In this document: positions 16,305-24,570 of the stretch, piece by piece | How the letters are laid out: each line of letters begins with the position of its first letter | Numbering within the stretch: the first letter of the stretch is position 1 | NCBI GenBank assembly: GCA_002353205.1 | Contig: DEJE01000038.1 | Location: forward strand, 1 to 64,000 | Length of the DNA stretch: 64,000 nt | DNA from: Prevotella sp. UBA2756 | Lineage (GTDB): Bacteria > Bacteroidota > Bacteroidia > Bacteroidales > Bacteroidaceae | Reading direction: 5' to 3' | Position numbers and translations under genes: made by a program | The notes under the pieces: generated by a model | Databases searched by the model: none | Told to the model about the DNA's origin: nothing | What the model saw: only the letters and a program-made list of their open reading frames with translations

Positions 16305-18224
16305 TTATTTTGCTGCTCTTTTTCTCTCGAGGTGGTCGAGGATGACTTTTCGTATTCGTATGGATTGTGGTGTGACCTCCACGTACTCGTCTTCCTTGAT
16401 GTATTCGAGGCACTCTTCGAGCGACATGACGGTCTTGGGAATGATGCGGGCCTTGTCGTCGGTTCCGGAAGCGCGTACATTGGTGAGCTGCTTTGCCTTG
16501 CAGACGTTGATGACGAGGTCGTTGTCGTGTACATGCTCTCCGACGACCTGTCCGTAGTAGACCTCTTCGCCGGGGTCGATGAAGAACTTTCCGCGGTCCT
16601 GGAGTTTGTCGATGGCGTAGGCGTAGGCGGTCCCCGTCTCTTGCGAGATCATGGATCCGTTGACCCGTCGTGTAATCTCCCCTTTGTAGGGTTGGTATTC
16701 TTTGTATCTGTGGGCCATGATGGCCTCGCCCTGACTGGCGGTGAGCACGTTGGTGCGCAGTCCGATGATGCCGCGCGAAGGGATGTCGAACTCAATGTTC
16801 ACACGATCGCCCTGCGTTTCCATGCTGACCATCTCGCCCTTGCGGCGTGTCACCATGTCGATCATCTTTGAAGAGAACTCCTCGGGCACGTTAATGGTGA
16901 GCTCTTCGATGGGCTCGTAAGCCCCCCTTCCGTCCCCCCGAGAGGGGGAGACCCCCGAGGGGGCTTCGTTTGTGAGAAGAGCTTGGTCTATAGTAGCCCC
17001 CTCGGGGGCTGAAAGGGGGGCATATTTATATATGACTTGCGGCTGACCCACCTGCAGTTCGTAGCCCTCGCGGCGCATCGTCTCGATGAGTACGCTGAGG
17101 TGGAGCACGCCTCGGCCGGATACGATCCACTTGTCGGTGGCGTCTTCAAAGGGATCGACGCGTAGTGCGAGGTTTTTCTCGAGCTCGCGTTTGAGGCGTT
17201 CCTGAATGTGTCGGGATGTGCAGTATTTTCCTTCCTTGCCGAAGAAGGGCGAGTCGTTGATGGTGAAGAGCATCGACATGGTGGGTTCGTCGATGGCAAT
17301 GGGCGGCATGGGCTCCGGATTCTCGAAGTCGCAGATGGTGTCGCCGATCTCGAACCTGTCGAGACCGATGACGGCACAGATGTCGCCCGAGCCGACTTGG
17401 TCGGTCTTGACGTGCCCCATGCCCTCGAAGGTGTGCAGTTCCTTGATCTTGGTCTTCTCTACGGATCCGTCGCGATGGGCGATGGTGATGTTCATGCCGT
17501 TGGTGAGTGTGCCCCGATGGACGCGTCCTACGGCGATGCGTCCCGTGTAGCTGCTGTAGTCGAGCGATGTGATGAGCATCTGGGGCGTGCCTTCGATCTG
17601 CTTCGGTGCAGGTATGACCTCCACGATTTTGTCAAGCAGGTAGGTAATATCACCTGTCGGCGTCTTATAGTCTTCGCCCATCCATCCGTTTTTGGCAGAG
17701 CCATAGACGACGGGGAAATCGAGTTGGTCTTCGGTGGCGTTGAGTGCGAACATCAGGTCGAAGACCATCTCGTAGACTTCTTCGGGTCGGCAGTTGGGTT
17801 TGTCGACTTTGTTGACGACGACGATGGGCTTGAGTCCTATCTGCAGGGCTTTCTGCAGCACGAAGCGCGTCTGCGGCATGGGGCCCTCGAAGGCGTCGAC
17901 GAGCAGCAGGCATCCGTCTGCCATGTTGAGCACACGCTCTACTTCTCCTCCGAAGTCAGAGTGTCCCGGCGTGTCGATGATGTTGATTTTTACACCTTTA
18001 TAATTGATGGAGACGTTTTTCGAAAGAATCGTGATGCCCCGTTCGCGCTCAAGGTCGTTCGAGTCAAGCACCTGGCTGCTGAGGTCCTGTCCCTCTCGGA
18101 AGAGATTTCCTGCGAGCATCATTTTGTCTACGAGTGTTGTCTTGCCATGGTCGACGTGTGCAATGATGGCGATGTTTCTGATATTGGCGAGTTGCTGCTG
18201 TGATGTTTTGCTGTTGTCTTGCAT
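16305..18224 (-). CDS. typA: Ribosome-associated GTPase TypA/BipA with a 37-residue insertion
   Basis: A 639-residue translational GTPase with G1 AHVDHGKTT, G2/RGITI, G3 DTPGHSDFGG and G4 NKVDKP, then the BipA-specific C-terminus (EELTINVPEEFSS, GRGIIGLRTNVLTAS, VRASGTDDKARI). It acts on the ribosome in stress and low-temperature adaptation. Bacteroidetes homologues are close to 600 residues; the excess is at residues about 400-437, where APLSAPEGAT... to ...SGVSPSRGDGRGA interrupts the join between IYK and EPIEELTINV. That DNA (16914-17025) is two GC-rich palindromic repeats in frame. The insertion falls in a loop before the BipA C-terminal domain, so function is probably kept. The -7 box is preceded directly by a heptamer array. 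Confidence 0.96.
   Translation of the reverse strand: MQDNSKTSQQQLANIRNIAIIAHVDHGKTTLVDKMMLAGNLFREGQDLSSQVLDSNDLERERGITILSKNVSINYKGVKINIIDTPGHSDFGGEVERVLNMADGCLLLVDAFEGPMPQTRFVLQKALQIGLKPIVVVNKVDKPNCRPEEVYEMVFDLMFALNATEDQLDFPVVYGSAKNGWMGEDYKTPTGDITYLLDKIVEVIPAPKQIEGTPQMLITSLDYSSYTGRIAVGRVHRGTLTNGMNITIAHRDGSVEKTKIKELHTFEGMGHVKTDQVGSGDICAVIGLDRFEIGDTICDFENPEPMPPIAIDEPTMSMLFTINDSPFFGKEGKYCTSRHIQERLKRELEKNLALRVDPFEDATDKWIVSGRGVLHLSVLIETMRREGYELQVGQPQVIYKYAPLSAPEGATIDQALLTNEAPSGVSPSRGDGRGAYEPIEELTINVPEEFSSKMIDMVTRRKGEMVSMETQGDRVNIEFDIPSRGIIGLRTNVLTASQGEAIMAHRYKEYQPYKGEITRRVNGSMISQETGTAYAYAIDKLQDRGKFFIDPGEEVYYGQVVGEHVHDNDLVINVCKAKQLTNVRASGTDDKARIIPKTVMSLEECLEYIKEDEYVEVTPQSIRIRKVILDHLERKRAAK
16914..17025. 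repeat. Two GC-rich palindromic elements inside typA
   Basis: One copy (16919-16967) has CCCCCCGAGAGGGGG followed by CCCCCGAGGGGG; the second (16999-17022) has CCCCCTCGGGGGCTG. The whole insert is a multiple of three and keeps the typA frame. Confidence 0.85.
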
Positions 18225-18263
18225 ATGCTGTTGTTTTTTACCTTGCTGTTATGAAATCGGGTG

Positions 18264-18271
18264 CAAAGGTA
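18264..18271 (-). promoter_or_regulatory. -7 box of typA
   Basis: TACCTTTG on the minus strand, 39 bp ahead of the ATG. The heptamer array 18280-18321 takes the place of the -33 region. Confidence 0.6.
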
Positions 18272-18279
18272 GACAAAAT

Positions 18280-18321
18280 AATTAAGAGTTAAGAATTAAG
18301 AGTTAAGAATTAAGAGTTCTT
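18280..18321. repeat. Heptamer array upstream of typA
   Basis: Six 7-bp units alternating AATTAAG and AGTTAAG, ending AGTTCTT. It starts 8 bp upstream of the typA -7 box. Confidence 0.85.
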
Positions 18322-18330
18322 AAAAGAAGT

Positions 18331-18535
18331 ACGGCCCCCCCAAGCCCCCGAGGGGGAGACCCCGGCCCCCCCTTCCGTCCCCCCGAGGGGGGAGAGGGCC
18401 CCCACCAAACCTCCCCGAGGGGAGGCTTCCTGAAAAGTTATACAAATCTCTCCCCCATTCCCGAGCGGAGCTCGCCTACCCGTAGCCTTTCGGGGGAGCC
18501 GGAGGGGGGCCGAGGTTTGGAGGGGGTCGTAGTTC
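18331..18535. repeat. Cluster of GC-rich palindromic elements between typA and trpB
   Basis: About 200 bp of tandem and inverted CCCCGAGGGG-type units. It includes the 60-bp stretch 18397-18456, which recurs as a perfect inverted copy at 20217-20276 and also holds the AT-rich tract CCTGAAAAGTTATACAAATC. The rest of the 494-bp gap (18225-18718) holds heptamer units (18531-18551) and the trpB promoter; I see no gene. Confidence 0.85.
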
Positions 18536-18626
18536 GTAATTAAGAGTTAAGAGGTGCTTAAATGTATCAAAAATAAAGTGAATGGGTTGCATTTTGTCGC
18601 ATTTTGTTCATCTTTCTTCTTTTTTG

Positions 18627-18658
18627 TTTGTCGAATTGAAAGAAAATGAGTACTTTTG
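18627..18658 (+). promoter_or_regulatory. Promoter of trpB
   Basis: TTTG at 18627-18630 and TACTTTTG at 18651-18658, spaced 20 bp: both boxes of the Bacteroidetes housekeeping promoter. About 60 bp ahead of the ATG. Confidence 0.8.
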
Positions 18659-18718
18659 TGGCCAAAAGAATTATGAGGGGGTCGTAGTTCGCAATTTAAG
18701 TATTTATATTATTTTTTT

Positions 18719-20080
18719 ATGAGCAGACAAAAGAAATTCATCCTTGAGGAGAGTGAGATTCCTACACAGTGGTACAACATTCAGGCGGATATGGTGAACA
18801 AGCCTTTGCCTCCGATTCATCCTGCGACGCGTGAACCTCTTGGTGTTGACGACTTGGCGCATATCTTCCCCCGGGAATGCTGCGTTCAGGAACTGGACAC
18901 GGAGCATGCGTGGATAGACATTCCGGAGGATGTGCTGGAGAAGTACAAATACTACCGTAGCACTCCGCTGGTGCGGGCCTACGCGCTGGAAGAGGCACTG
19001 GGTACACCGGCCCATATCTACTTCAAGAATGAGTCGACGAACCCGCTGGGTTCGCACAAGATCAACTCGGCTCTTCCGCAGTGCTACTATGCGAAGCAGG
19101 AAGGCACGCGGAACGTCACGACGGAGACGGGTGCTGGCCAGTGGGGTGCTGCGCTGAGCTATGCCGCCAAGATCTACGGTCTGGACTGTGCTGTGTATCA
19201 GGTGAAGATCACGATGCAGCAGAAGCCTTACCGTTCGAGCATCATGCGCACGTTCGGCGCTGTGGTGGAAGGTTCGCCTTCGATGTCGACGCGTGCCGGT
19301 AAGAACATCCTCACGGAAGACCCCACGCACAGCGGATCGCTGGGCACGGCCATCTCGGAGGCTGTTGAGCTGGCGACGACGACGCCCGATTGCAAGTACA
19401 CGCTTGGTTCGGTGCTGAACCATGTGGCGCTGCACCAGAGCATCATCGGTCTGGAGGCGGAGAAGCAGATGGAGATGGCTGGCGAGTATCCCGACATGGT
19501 GATAGCCTGCTTCGGCGGCGGCTCCAACTTCGGCGGCATCGCCTTCCCCTTCATGCGTCATAACCTCAAAGACGGCAAGACAACGGAGTTCATCGCTGCC
19601 GAGCCCAACAGCTGTCCGAAGCTGACGCGCGGCGAGTTCCGCTATGACTTCGGCGACGAGGCTGGCTACACGCCGTTGCTGCCGATGTATACGTTGGGCC
19701 ACACGTTCAAACCGTCGAATATCCATGCCGGCGGTCTGCGCTATCACGGTGCGGGCATGATTGTGAGCCAGCTGATTAAGGACGGTCTGATGCACGGCGT
19801 CGACATCCCGCAGCTCGAGTCGTTCGAGGCTGGTATGCTCTTCGCGCGCACCGAGGGCATCATCCCTGCTCCTGAGAGCTGCCACGCCATCGCTGCGACG
19901 ATCCGCGAGGCCAACAAGTGCAAGGCGTCGGGCGAAGAGAAGGTCATCCTGTTCAACCTTTCCGGCCACGGACTCATCGACATGCCGTCGTACGAGACGT
20001 TCATCAAGGGCGACCTGCAGAACTATACCGTCACCGACGAAGACATCCAGCACTTCCTGCAGGATGTGCCGAAGGCGTAG
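18719..20080 (+). CDS. trpB: Tryptophan synthase beta chain, TrpB2 type
   Basis: A 453-residue PLP enzyme that joins indole and L-serine to make tryptophan. Length and N-terminus (QWYNIQADMVNKPLPPIHP) match the longer TrpB2 class. The PLP lysine is Lys114 in NPLGSHKINSAL; TETGAGQWG and the phosphate-binding CFGGGSNFGG follow. No trpA or other trp gene is beside it, as is usual for TrpB2, which is often thought to salvage free indole. It has its own consensus promoter. The gene, with its promoter, is bracketed by 60-bp perfect inverted repeats (18397-18456, 20217-20276), so the segment could in principle flip. A heptamer array starts 4 bp after the stop. Confidence 0.95.
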   Translation: MSRQKKFILEESEIPTQWYNIQADMVNKPLPPIHPATREPLGVDDLAHIFPRECCVQELDTEHAWIDIPEDVLEKYKYYRSTPLVRAYALEEALGTPAHIYFKNESTNPLGSHKINSALPQCYYAKQEGTRNVTTETGAGQWGAALSYAAKIYGLDCAVYQVKITMQQKPYRSSIMRTFGAVVEGSPSMSTRAGKNILTEDPTHSGSLGTAISEAVELATTTPDCKYTLGSVLNHVALHQSIIGLEAEKQMEMAGEYPDMVIACFGGGSNFGGIAFPFMRHNLKDGKTTEFIAAEPNSCPKLTRGEFRYDFGDEAGYTPLLPMYTLGHTFKPSNIHAGGLRYHGAGMIVSQLIKDGLMHGVDIPQLESFEAGMLFARTEGIIPAPESCHAIAATIREANKCKASGEEKVILFNLSGHGLIDMPSYETFIKGDLQNYTVTDEDIQHFLQDVPKA

Positions 20081-20083
20081 TTT

Positions 20084-20104
20084 AGTTAAGAGTTAAGAGT
20101 TAAG
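20084..20104. repeat. Heptamer array after trpB
   Basis: Three perfect AGTTAAG units beginning 4 bp after the trpB stop codon. Confidence 0.8.
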
Positions 20105-20106
20105 AA

Positions 20107-20310
20107 AAAAGCCCCCCCTCCGGCTCCCCCCGAGAGGGGGAGAGGGGGCGGCCCCACAAGGCCCCGAGGGGGAAAGGGGCCCCCACCAAACCTCGGCCCC
20201 CCTCCGACTTCCCCGAGGGGGAGAGATTTGTATAACTTTTCAGGAAGCCTCCCCTCGGGGAGGTTTGGTGGGGGCCTCTCCCCCTCGGGGGAGCCGGAGG
20301 GGGGCCGATG
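20107..20310. repeat. Cluster of GC-rich palindromic elements between trpB and mfd
   Basis: About 200 bp of CCCCGAGGGG-type units, including 20217-20276, the perfect inverted copy of 18397-18456. It separates the convergent trpB and mfd genes and may also act as a bidirectional terminator. Confidence 0.85.
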
Positions 20311-20347
20311 TTAGGAGGTAGAAGTTAAGAGGTGCGGAGGGGCGAGG

Positions 20348-23300
20348 TCAGTTTTGTATGTTGCGCAGGAGCGTGACGGCCTCGCTCACCGTGCGCACAT
20401 CCTTGATCACCATGCTGCGCTTGCCTTTCACCTCGCGCAGGTTGCACTGCCGTGTATGAGTGGTGAGGAAGCGGATGATGCTGTCGAAGGCTCGGCTCTG
20501 GTAGTATGGGCTTTCGGGATTGCTGACGAAGCAGAGCATCATCTGCTGTTGCTTGAGCATGATTTTCTCGCATCCTAATTGTTTGCCTAACCTGCGGAGC
20601 ACCACCACCTGCAGCAGTTCCTCGCCCTCGTGGGGTATGGGACCGAAACGGTCGCGCAGCCGCTCCTTGTAGGCTTCGAGGTCGCGGTCGTTCTGTATGG
20701 TCTCGAGCTCGCGGTAGAGGAGCATTCGCTCAGCACTGCTGGGCACGTAGAGCTCGGGGAAATACATTTCCAGGTCGCTCTCGATGCCGCAGTCGTCGAC
20801 GAAGAAGCCCCCCTCCGACTCCCCCCGAAAGGGGGAGGGGTTTGAAGTGTGAGGTGTGGAGCCCCCCTCCGACTCCCCCCGAGAGGGGGAGGGGTTTGAA
20901 GTGCGAGGTGCGGAGCCCCCCTCCGACTCCCCCCGAGAGGGGGAGAGGTTTGAAGTGTGAGGTGCGGAGCCCCCCTCCGGCTCTCCCCGAGAGGGGGAGG
21001 GGTTTGAAGTGTGAGGTGCGGGGTCGGTGTAGAGCTCGGCAAACTCGTCGTTCTTCAGTTCGGTGACGGCCTGCGAGAGGATTTTCTGGTACGTCTCGTA
21101 GCCCAGGTCTTCCATGAATCCGCTCTGCTCGGCCCCCAAGAGGTTGCCAGCACCGCGTATGTCGAGGTCCTGCATGGAGAGATTGAAGCCGCTGCCCAGC
21201 TCGGAGAAGGTCTCCAGCGCCTCCAGCCGCTTCTGCGCCTCGCGCGTGATGTTGGCCTTCGGCGGTGCCAGCAGGTAGCAGAACGCCTTTCGGTTGGAGC
21301 GTCCCACGCGTCCGCGCATCTGGTGGAGGTCCGAAAGTCCGAAGTGATGGGCGTCGTTGACGATGATGGTGTTGGCGTTCGGAATGTCAACACCGTTCTC
21401 CACGATGGTCGTCGAGAGTAGCACGTCGTAGTCGTAGTTGATGAATCCCATGATGATTTTCTCCAGTTCCTCGGGCTTCATCTGCCCGTGACCCACGGCG
21501 ACGCGCGCGTCGGGCACGTGTTTCTTGATGAGGAGTGCCAGCTCGGGCAGGTTCGATATGCGGTCGTTGACGAAGAACACCTGTCCGTTGCGGCTCATTT
21601 CGAAGTTGATGGCCTCGGCAATGATCTCGCTTCCGAAGTTGTGCACCTCGGTCTGTATGGGGTATCGGTTGGGCGGCGGCGTCTTGATGATGCTCATGTC
21701 GCGCGCCCCCATGAGCGAGAACTGCAGTGTGCGCGGTATGGGCGTGGCCGTCATGGTGAGCGTGTCGACGTTCACCTTCATCTGCCGCAGCTTTTCCTTC
21801 ACTGCCACGCCGAACTTCTGCTCCTCGTCGATGATGAGGAGGCCGAGGTCGCGGAACTTCACTTGCTTTCCGATGAGCTTATGGGTGCCGATGATGATGT
21901 CGGTCTTGCCGCTTTCCAGGTCGGCCAGGACGCTCTTCACCTGCTTGGCAGTGCGCGCCCGGGACAGGTAGTCCACCTGAACGGGCATGTCCTTCAGTCT
22001 TGAACGGAAGGTCTGGTAGTGCTGGTAGGCCAGGACGGTGGTCGGAACCATCACTGCCACCTGCTTGCCGTCGCAGGCAGCCTTGAAAGCAGCGCGGATG
22101 GCCACCTCGGTCTTGCCGAAGCCGACGTCGCCGCACACCAGTCGGTCCATGGGCCGCGCCTGTTCCATGTCGGCCTTCACCTCGTTCGTGGCGCGCAGCT
22201 GGTCGGGGGTGTCCTCGTACATGAAGCTGGCCTCCAGCTCGTGCTGCATGTAGCCGTCGGGACTGTAGGCGAATCCCTTCTCCCGTCGGCGCGCGGCGTA
22301 GAGCTTGATGAGGTCGCGGGCGATGTCCTTGATCTTTTTCTTCGTCTTTTCCTTCAGCCGTTCCCAGGCACCGGTGCCCAGGGTGGAGAGCCGCGGGGGC
22401 GTCTCAGCGTCCTTGCGCTTGTATTTCGATATCTTATAGAGCGAGTGGATGCTCACGTCCACCTTGTCGTTGTTGGCGTAGATGATGCGGATGACCTCCT
22501 GGTAGCTCTCGCCGGCCGACTTCATGTGGCCGTGGCTGTCGGGCTTCGGAGGTATGGGCACGCGCACCAGACCGGCGAACTTGCCGACGCCGAAGTCCAC
22601 ATGCACCACGTAGTCGCCCACTTCCATCTCCTGAAGCTCTTTCATCGTGAGCGCCACCTTGCCGCTGCGGGCCGAGTCGGAGCGCAGGTTGTACTTGTGG
22701 AAGCGGTCGAAGATCTGGTGGTCGGTGAAGAGGCAGAGCTTCAGTTGCTGGTCCACGAAGCCGCCGTGGATGGTCTTGTCGATGGGAGTGAAGGCTATCT
22801 GCGTACTGTCCTGTCCTCCTTTCGCGCTGTTCTCTTCGGCGAGGCTGTCGAAGATGTCGTGCAGACGTTCCTGCTGCTTCTGCGAGTCGGCCAATATATA
22901 TATATGGTACCCGCCAAGTTGGTAGTCGGCGAGCGTCTTCCACAGCAGGTCGAAGTTCTTGTGGAAGAGCGGTTGGGCCACGGTGTGGAAACTGATGGTG
23001 GCCTGCGGCACGCCGGTGGCCTTCGTTCCGAACTCTATGCGTCGGAAGCGCGTCAGCTCGTCGGTGAACATACGGCCCGTGATGAACTGCCGTTCCGACT
23101 TGATCTGATTGAGCACCTCCTGCTGCTCCATCTCCGTCAGGCCCTCCATGCGCTCGGTGAGCGCCTGCCAGGAGAAGCCTTCCTCGTAGGTGTGGTCGAT
23201 GACGTCGCGCACGAAGAGCACGTCTTTCATGCAGATGATGGTTTCATCGGGAAGGAATGAGAGCAAGGCCACGCGGTCTTCGCTCTCACGCAGCTCGGGC

Positions 23301-24028
23301 ACGATGTCGGCCTGCTGCCGTTTGTCGCGCGATAGCTGGCTCTGCACCTCGAACGTTCGGATGCTGTCCACCTCGTCGCCGAAGAAATCGATGCGGAAAG
23401 GGAACTCCGAACTGTAGGAGAACACGTCGATGATGCTGCCGCGGATGGCGTATTGCCCGGGCTCGTAGACATAGTCGACCTGCCGGAACCCCAGCGCGAA
23501 GAGCTCTTTCTCGAGCACGCTGATGTCGTGGACGTCGCCCACACGGAGCGTCATCGATCGTTCGTCGAGCTTCTTCTTCGATACCACCAGCTCGCTCAGC
23601 GCCTCGGGGTGGGTCACGATGAAGAGAGCTTGTGCCGACGCGTCGCCACCGGCCTTCGTGGCAGGGCGCGGCTGCGGGCTGAACGTGGCCAGACGGCTGA
23701 GCACCTCGGTGCGCAGAATCTCGTTGGCAGCGTCGCGCTGACCGTATTTCACCGACCGACGGTAGCTCGAAGGGAGGAAGAGCACCTCCGAGGTGCCCAT
23801 CATCTGCGTCAGGTCATGGTAGAAATAGCCTGCCTCCTCGGCATCGTTCAACACAAAAAGCATGGGACGGGTGGTCCGTTGTGCCACCGAAGCAAACAAA
23901 AGGGGAGCGGCCGAGGCCACGAGTCCCTGCAGGAAAACGGTCGTCGCCGACTTGTCTTCCAGCATTTTCGCCAAAGCCTTCGACTGTGGGCTCTGGCTAT
24001 ATAAAACCAGCAAATCCTGTATCTTCAT
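20348..24028 (-). CDS. mfd: Transcription-repair coupling factor with a four-fold repeat insertion
   Basis: A 1226-residue DNA translocase that removes stalled RNA polymerase and recruits UvrA. Visible blocks: the UvrB-like N-terminal module, the RNAP-interaction domain (LQEMEVGDYVVHVDFGVGKF), the helicase motor (Walker A RLVCGDVGFGKTEVA, DEEQKFGV, motif VI QMRGRVGRSNR) and the C-terminal D7 domain. Residues about 1003-1075 are four tandem copies of an 18-residue unit (APHTSNPSPSRGEPEGGS and variants) absent from normal Mfd; they lie between the translocase and D7 domains and are encoded by a 54-bp GC-rich repeat. ATG at 24028 (MKIQDLLVLY) is chosen because the -7 box and usual N-terminus agree. 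Function is probably retained, though D7 autoinhibition could be affected. Confidence 0.96.
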   Translation of the reverse strand: MKIQDLLVLYSQSPQSKALAKMLEDKSATTVFLQGLVASAAPLLFASVAQRTTRPMLFVLNDAEEAGYFYHDLTQMMGTSEVLFLPSSYRRSVKYGQRDAANEILRTEVLSRLATFSPQPRPATKAGGDASAQALFIVTHPEALSELVVSKKKLDERSMTLRVGDVHDISVLEKELFALGFRQVDYVYEPGQYAIRGSIIDVFSYSSEFPFRIDFFGDEVDSIRTFEVQSQLSRDKRQQADIVPELRESEDRVALLSFLPDETIICMKDVLFVRDVIDHTYEEGFSWQALTERMEGLTEMEQQEVLNQIKSERQFITGRMFTDELTRFRRIEFGTKATGVPQATISFHTVAQPLFHKNFDLLWKTLADYQLGGYHIYILADSQKQQERLHDIFDSLAEENSAKGGQDSTQIAFTPIDKTIHGGFVDQQLKLCLFTDHQIFDRFHKYNLRSDSARSGKVALTMKELQEMEVGDYVVHVDFGVGKFAGLVRVPIPPKPDSHGHMKSAGESYQEVIRIIYANNDKVDVSIHSLYKISKYKRKDAETPPRLSTLGTGAWERLKEKTKKKIKDIARDLIKLYAARRREKGFAYSPDGYMQHELEASFMYEDTPDQLRATNEVKADMEQARPMDRLVCGDVGFGKTEVAIRAAFKAACDGKQVAVMVPTTVLAYQHYQTFRSRLKDMPVQVDYLSRARTAKQVKSVLADLESGKTDIIIGTHKLIGKQVKFRDLGLLIIDEEQKFGVAVKEKLRQMKVNVDTLTMTATPIPRTLQFSLMGARDMSIIKTPPPNRYPIQTEVHNFGSEIIAEAINFEMSRNGQVFFVNDRISNLPELALLIKKHVPDARVAVGHGQMKPEELEKIIMGFINYDYDVLLSTTIVENGVDIPNANTIIVNDAHHFGLSDLHQMRGRVGRSNRKAFCYLLAPPKANITREAQKRLEALETFSELGSGFNLSMQDLDIRGAGNLLGAEQSGFMEDLGYETYQKILSQAVTELKNDEFAELYTDPAPHTSNPSPSRGEPEGGSAPHTSNLSPSRGESEGGSAPRTSNPSPSRGESEGGSTPHTSNPSPFRGESEGGFFVDDCGIESDLEMYFPELYVPSSAERMLLYRELETIQNDRDLEAYKERLRDRFGPIPHEGEELLQVVVLRRLGKQLGCEKIMLKQQQMMLCFVSNPESPYYQSRAFDSIIRFLTTHTRQCNLREVKGKRSMVIKDVRTVSEAVTLLRNIQN
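20807..21022. repeat. Four 54-bp tandem GC-rich repeats inside mfd
   Basis: Units begin at 20807, 20861, 20915 and 20969, each GCCCCCCTCCG... followed by GAGAGGGGGAG and an AAGTGTGAGGTG-like tail. The period (54) is divisible by three, so copy-number change would not break the frame. Confidence 0.92.
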
Positions 24029-24107
24029 ACAAACAACAAGCGAACAACCGCCAACTGTCAACCGCCGACACTCACAGGCAGAGCCGTCGGTCTTCGCTTT
24101 TCCTTTG

Positions 24108-24115
24108 CAAAATTA
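24108..24115 (-). promoter_or_regulatory. -7 box of mfd
   Basis: TAATTTTG on the minus strand, 79 bp ahead of the ATG; no clear -33 box. Confidence 0.5.
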
Positions 24116-24250
24116 CAAGAAAAATTTCATTTTCGCCTTGTTTTATGCAAAGAAAATCCTCACCAGCGTCTTGTTTGCCGTTTTCCGACTGAAGCTGTTG
24201 CGGGTGCATGCAGTGCTGTTTTCTGTTGCCATGCGTGAGTTTTCAAGGTG

Positions 24251-24338
24251 CAAAATCAATTAAAATGCAGAGCAAAATCAATTAAATTGCGCTGCAAAAT
24301 CAATTATATTGCACAGCAAAATCAATTGAATTGCAAAT
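24251..24338. repeat. Four 22-bp iteron-like direct repeats
   Basis: CAAAATCAATT starts at 24251, 24273, 24295 and 24317, exactly 22 bp apart, with conserved GCA(C/G)AG-like spacers. They lie in the 542-bp gap (24029-24570) between the divergent mfd and outer-membrane protein genes. The even two-turn spacing puts all copies on one face of the helix, as for arrays of protein sites. I see no gene in this gap. Confidence 0.9.
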
Positions 24339-24499
24339 CGTCCGAGCTGCTTCTGCAACCCGTCTGCGCTGCTTCGGCATGCCACAATCGTGGTTTCGGC
24401 AGGGAAGGACGGTGGGCTGTTTCGTCGAAACAGACGCAAGGCTTCGTTGTCGGGCGGTCCATTTCGTCGAAAAGAATGCGGATAATCGTCGAAAAACAC

Positions 24500-24530
24500 A
24501 TTGTCGGCAACGATTCTCGCCTTACCTTTG
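24500..24530 (+). promoter_or_regulatory. Promoter of the outer-membrane barrel gene
   Basis: TACCTTTG at 24523-24530 with ATTG at 24500-24503, spacing 19 bp. 40 bp ahead of the ATG. Confidence 0.7.
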
Positions 24531-24570
24531 CATCAGAAAAAAAGAACAAACAAAATAATACAACGAAGAA

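Noticed and set aside
24251..24338. Could the 22-bp repeats be a CRISPR array?
   Set aside because: Units are only 22 bp in total, spacers are not unique 30-40 bp sequences, and no cas gene is present.
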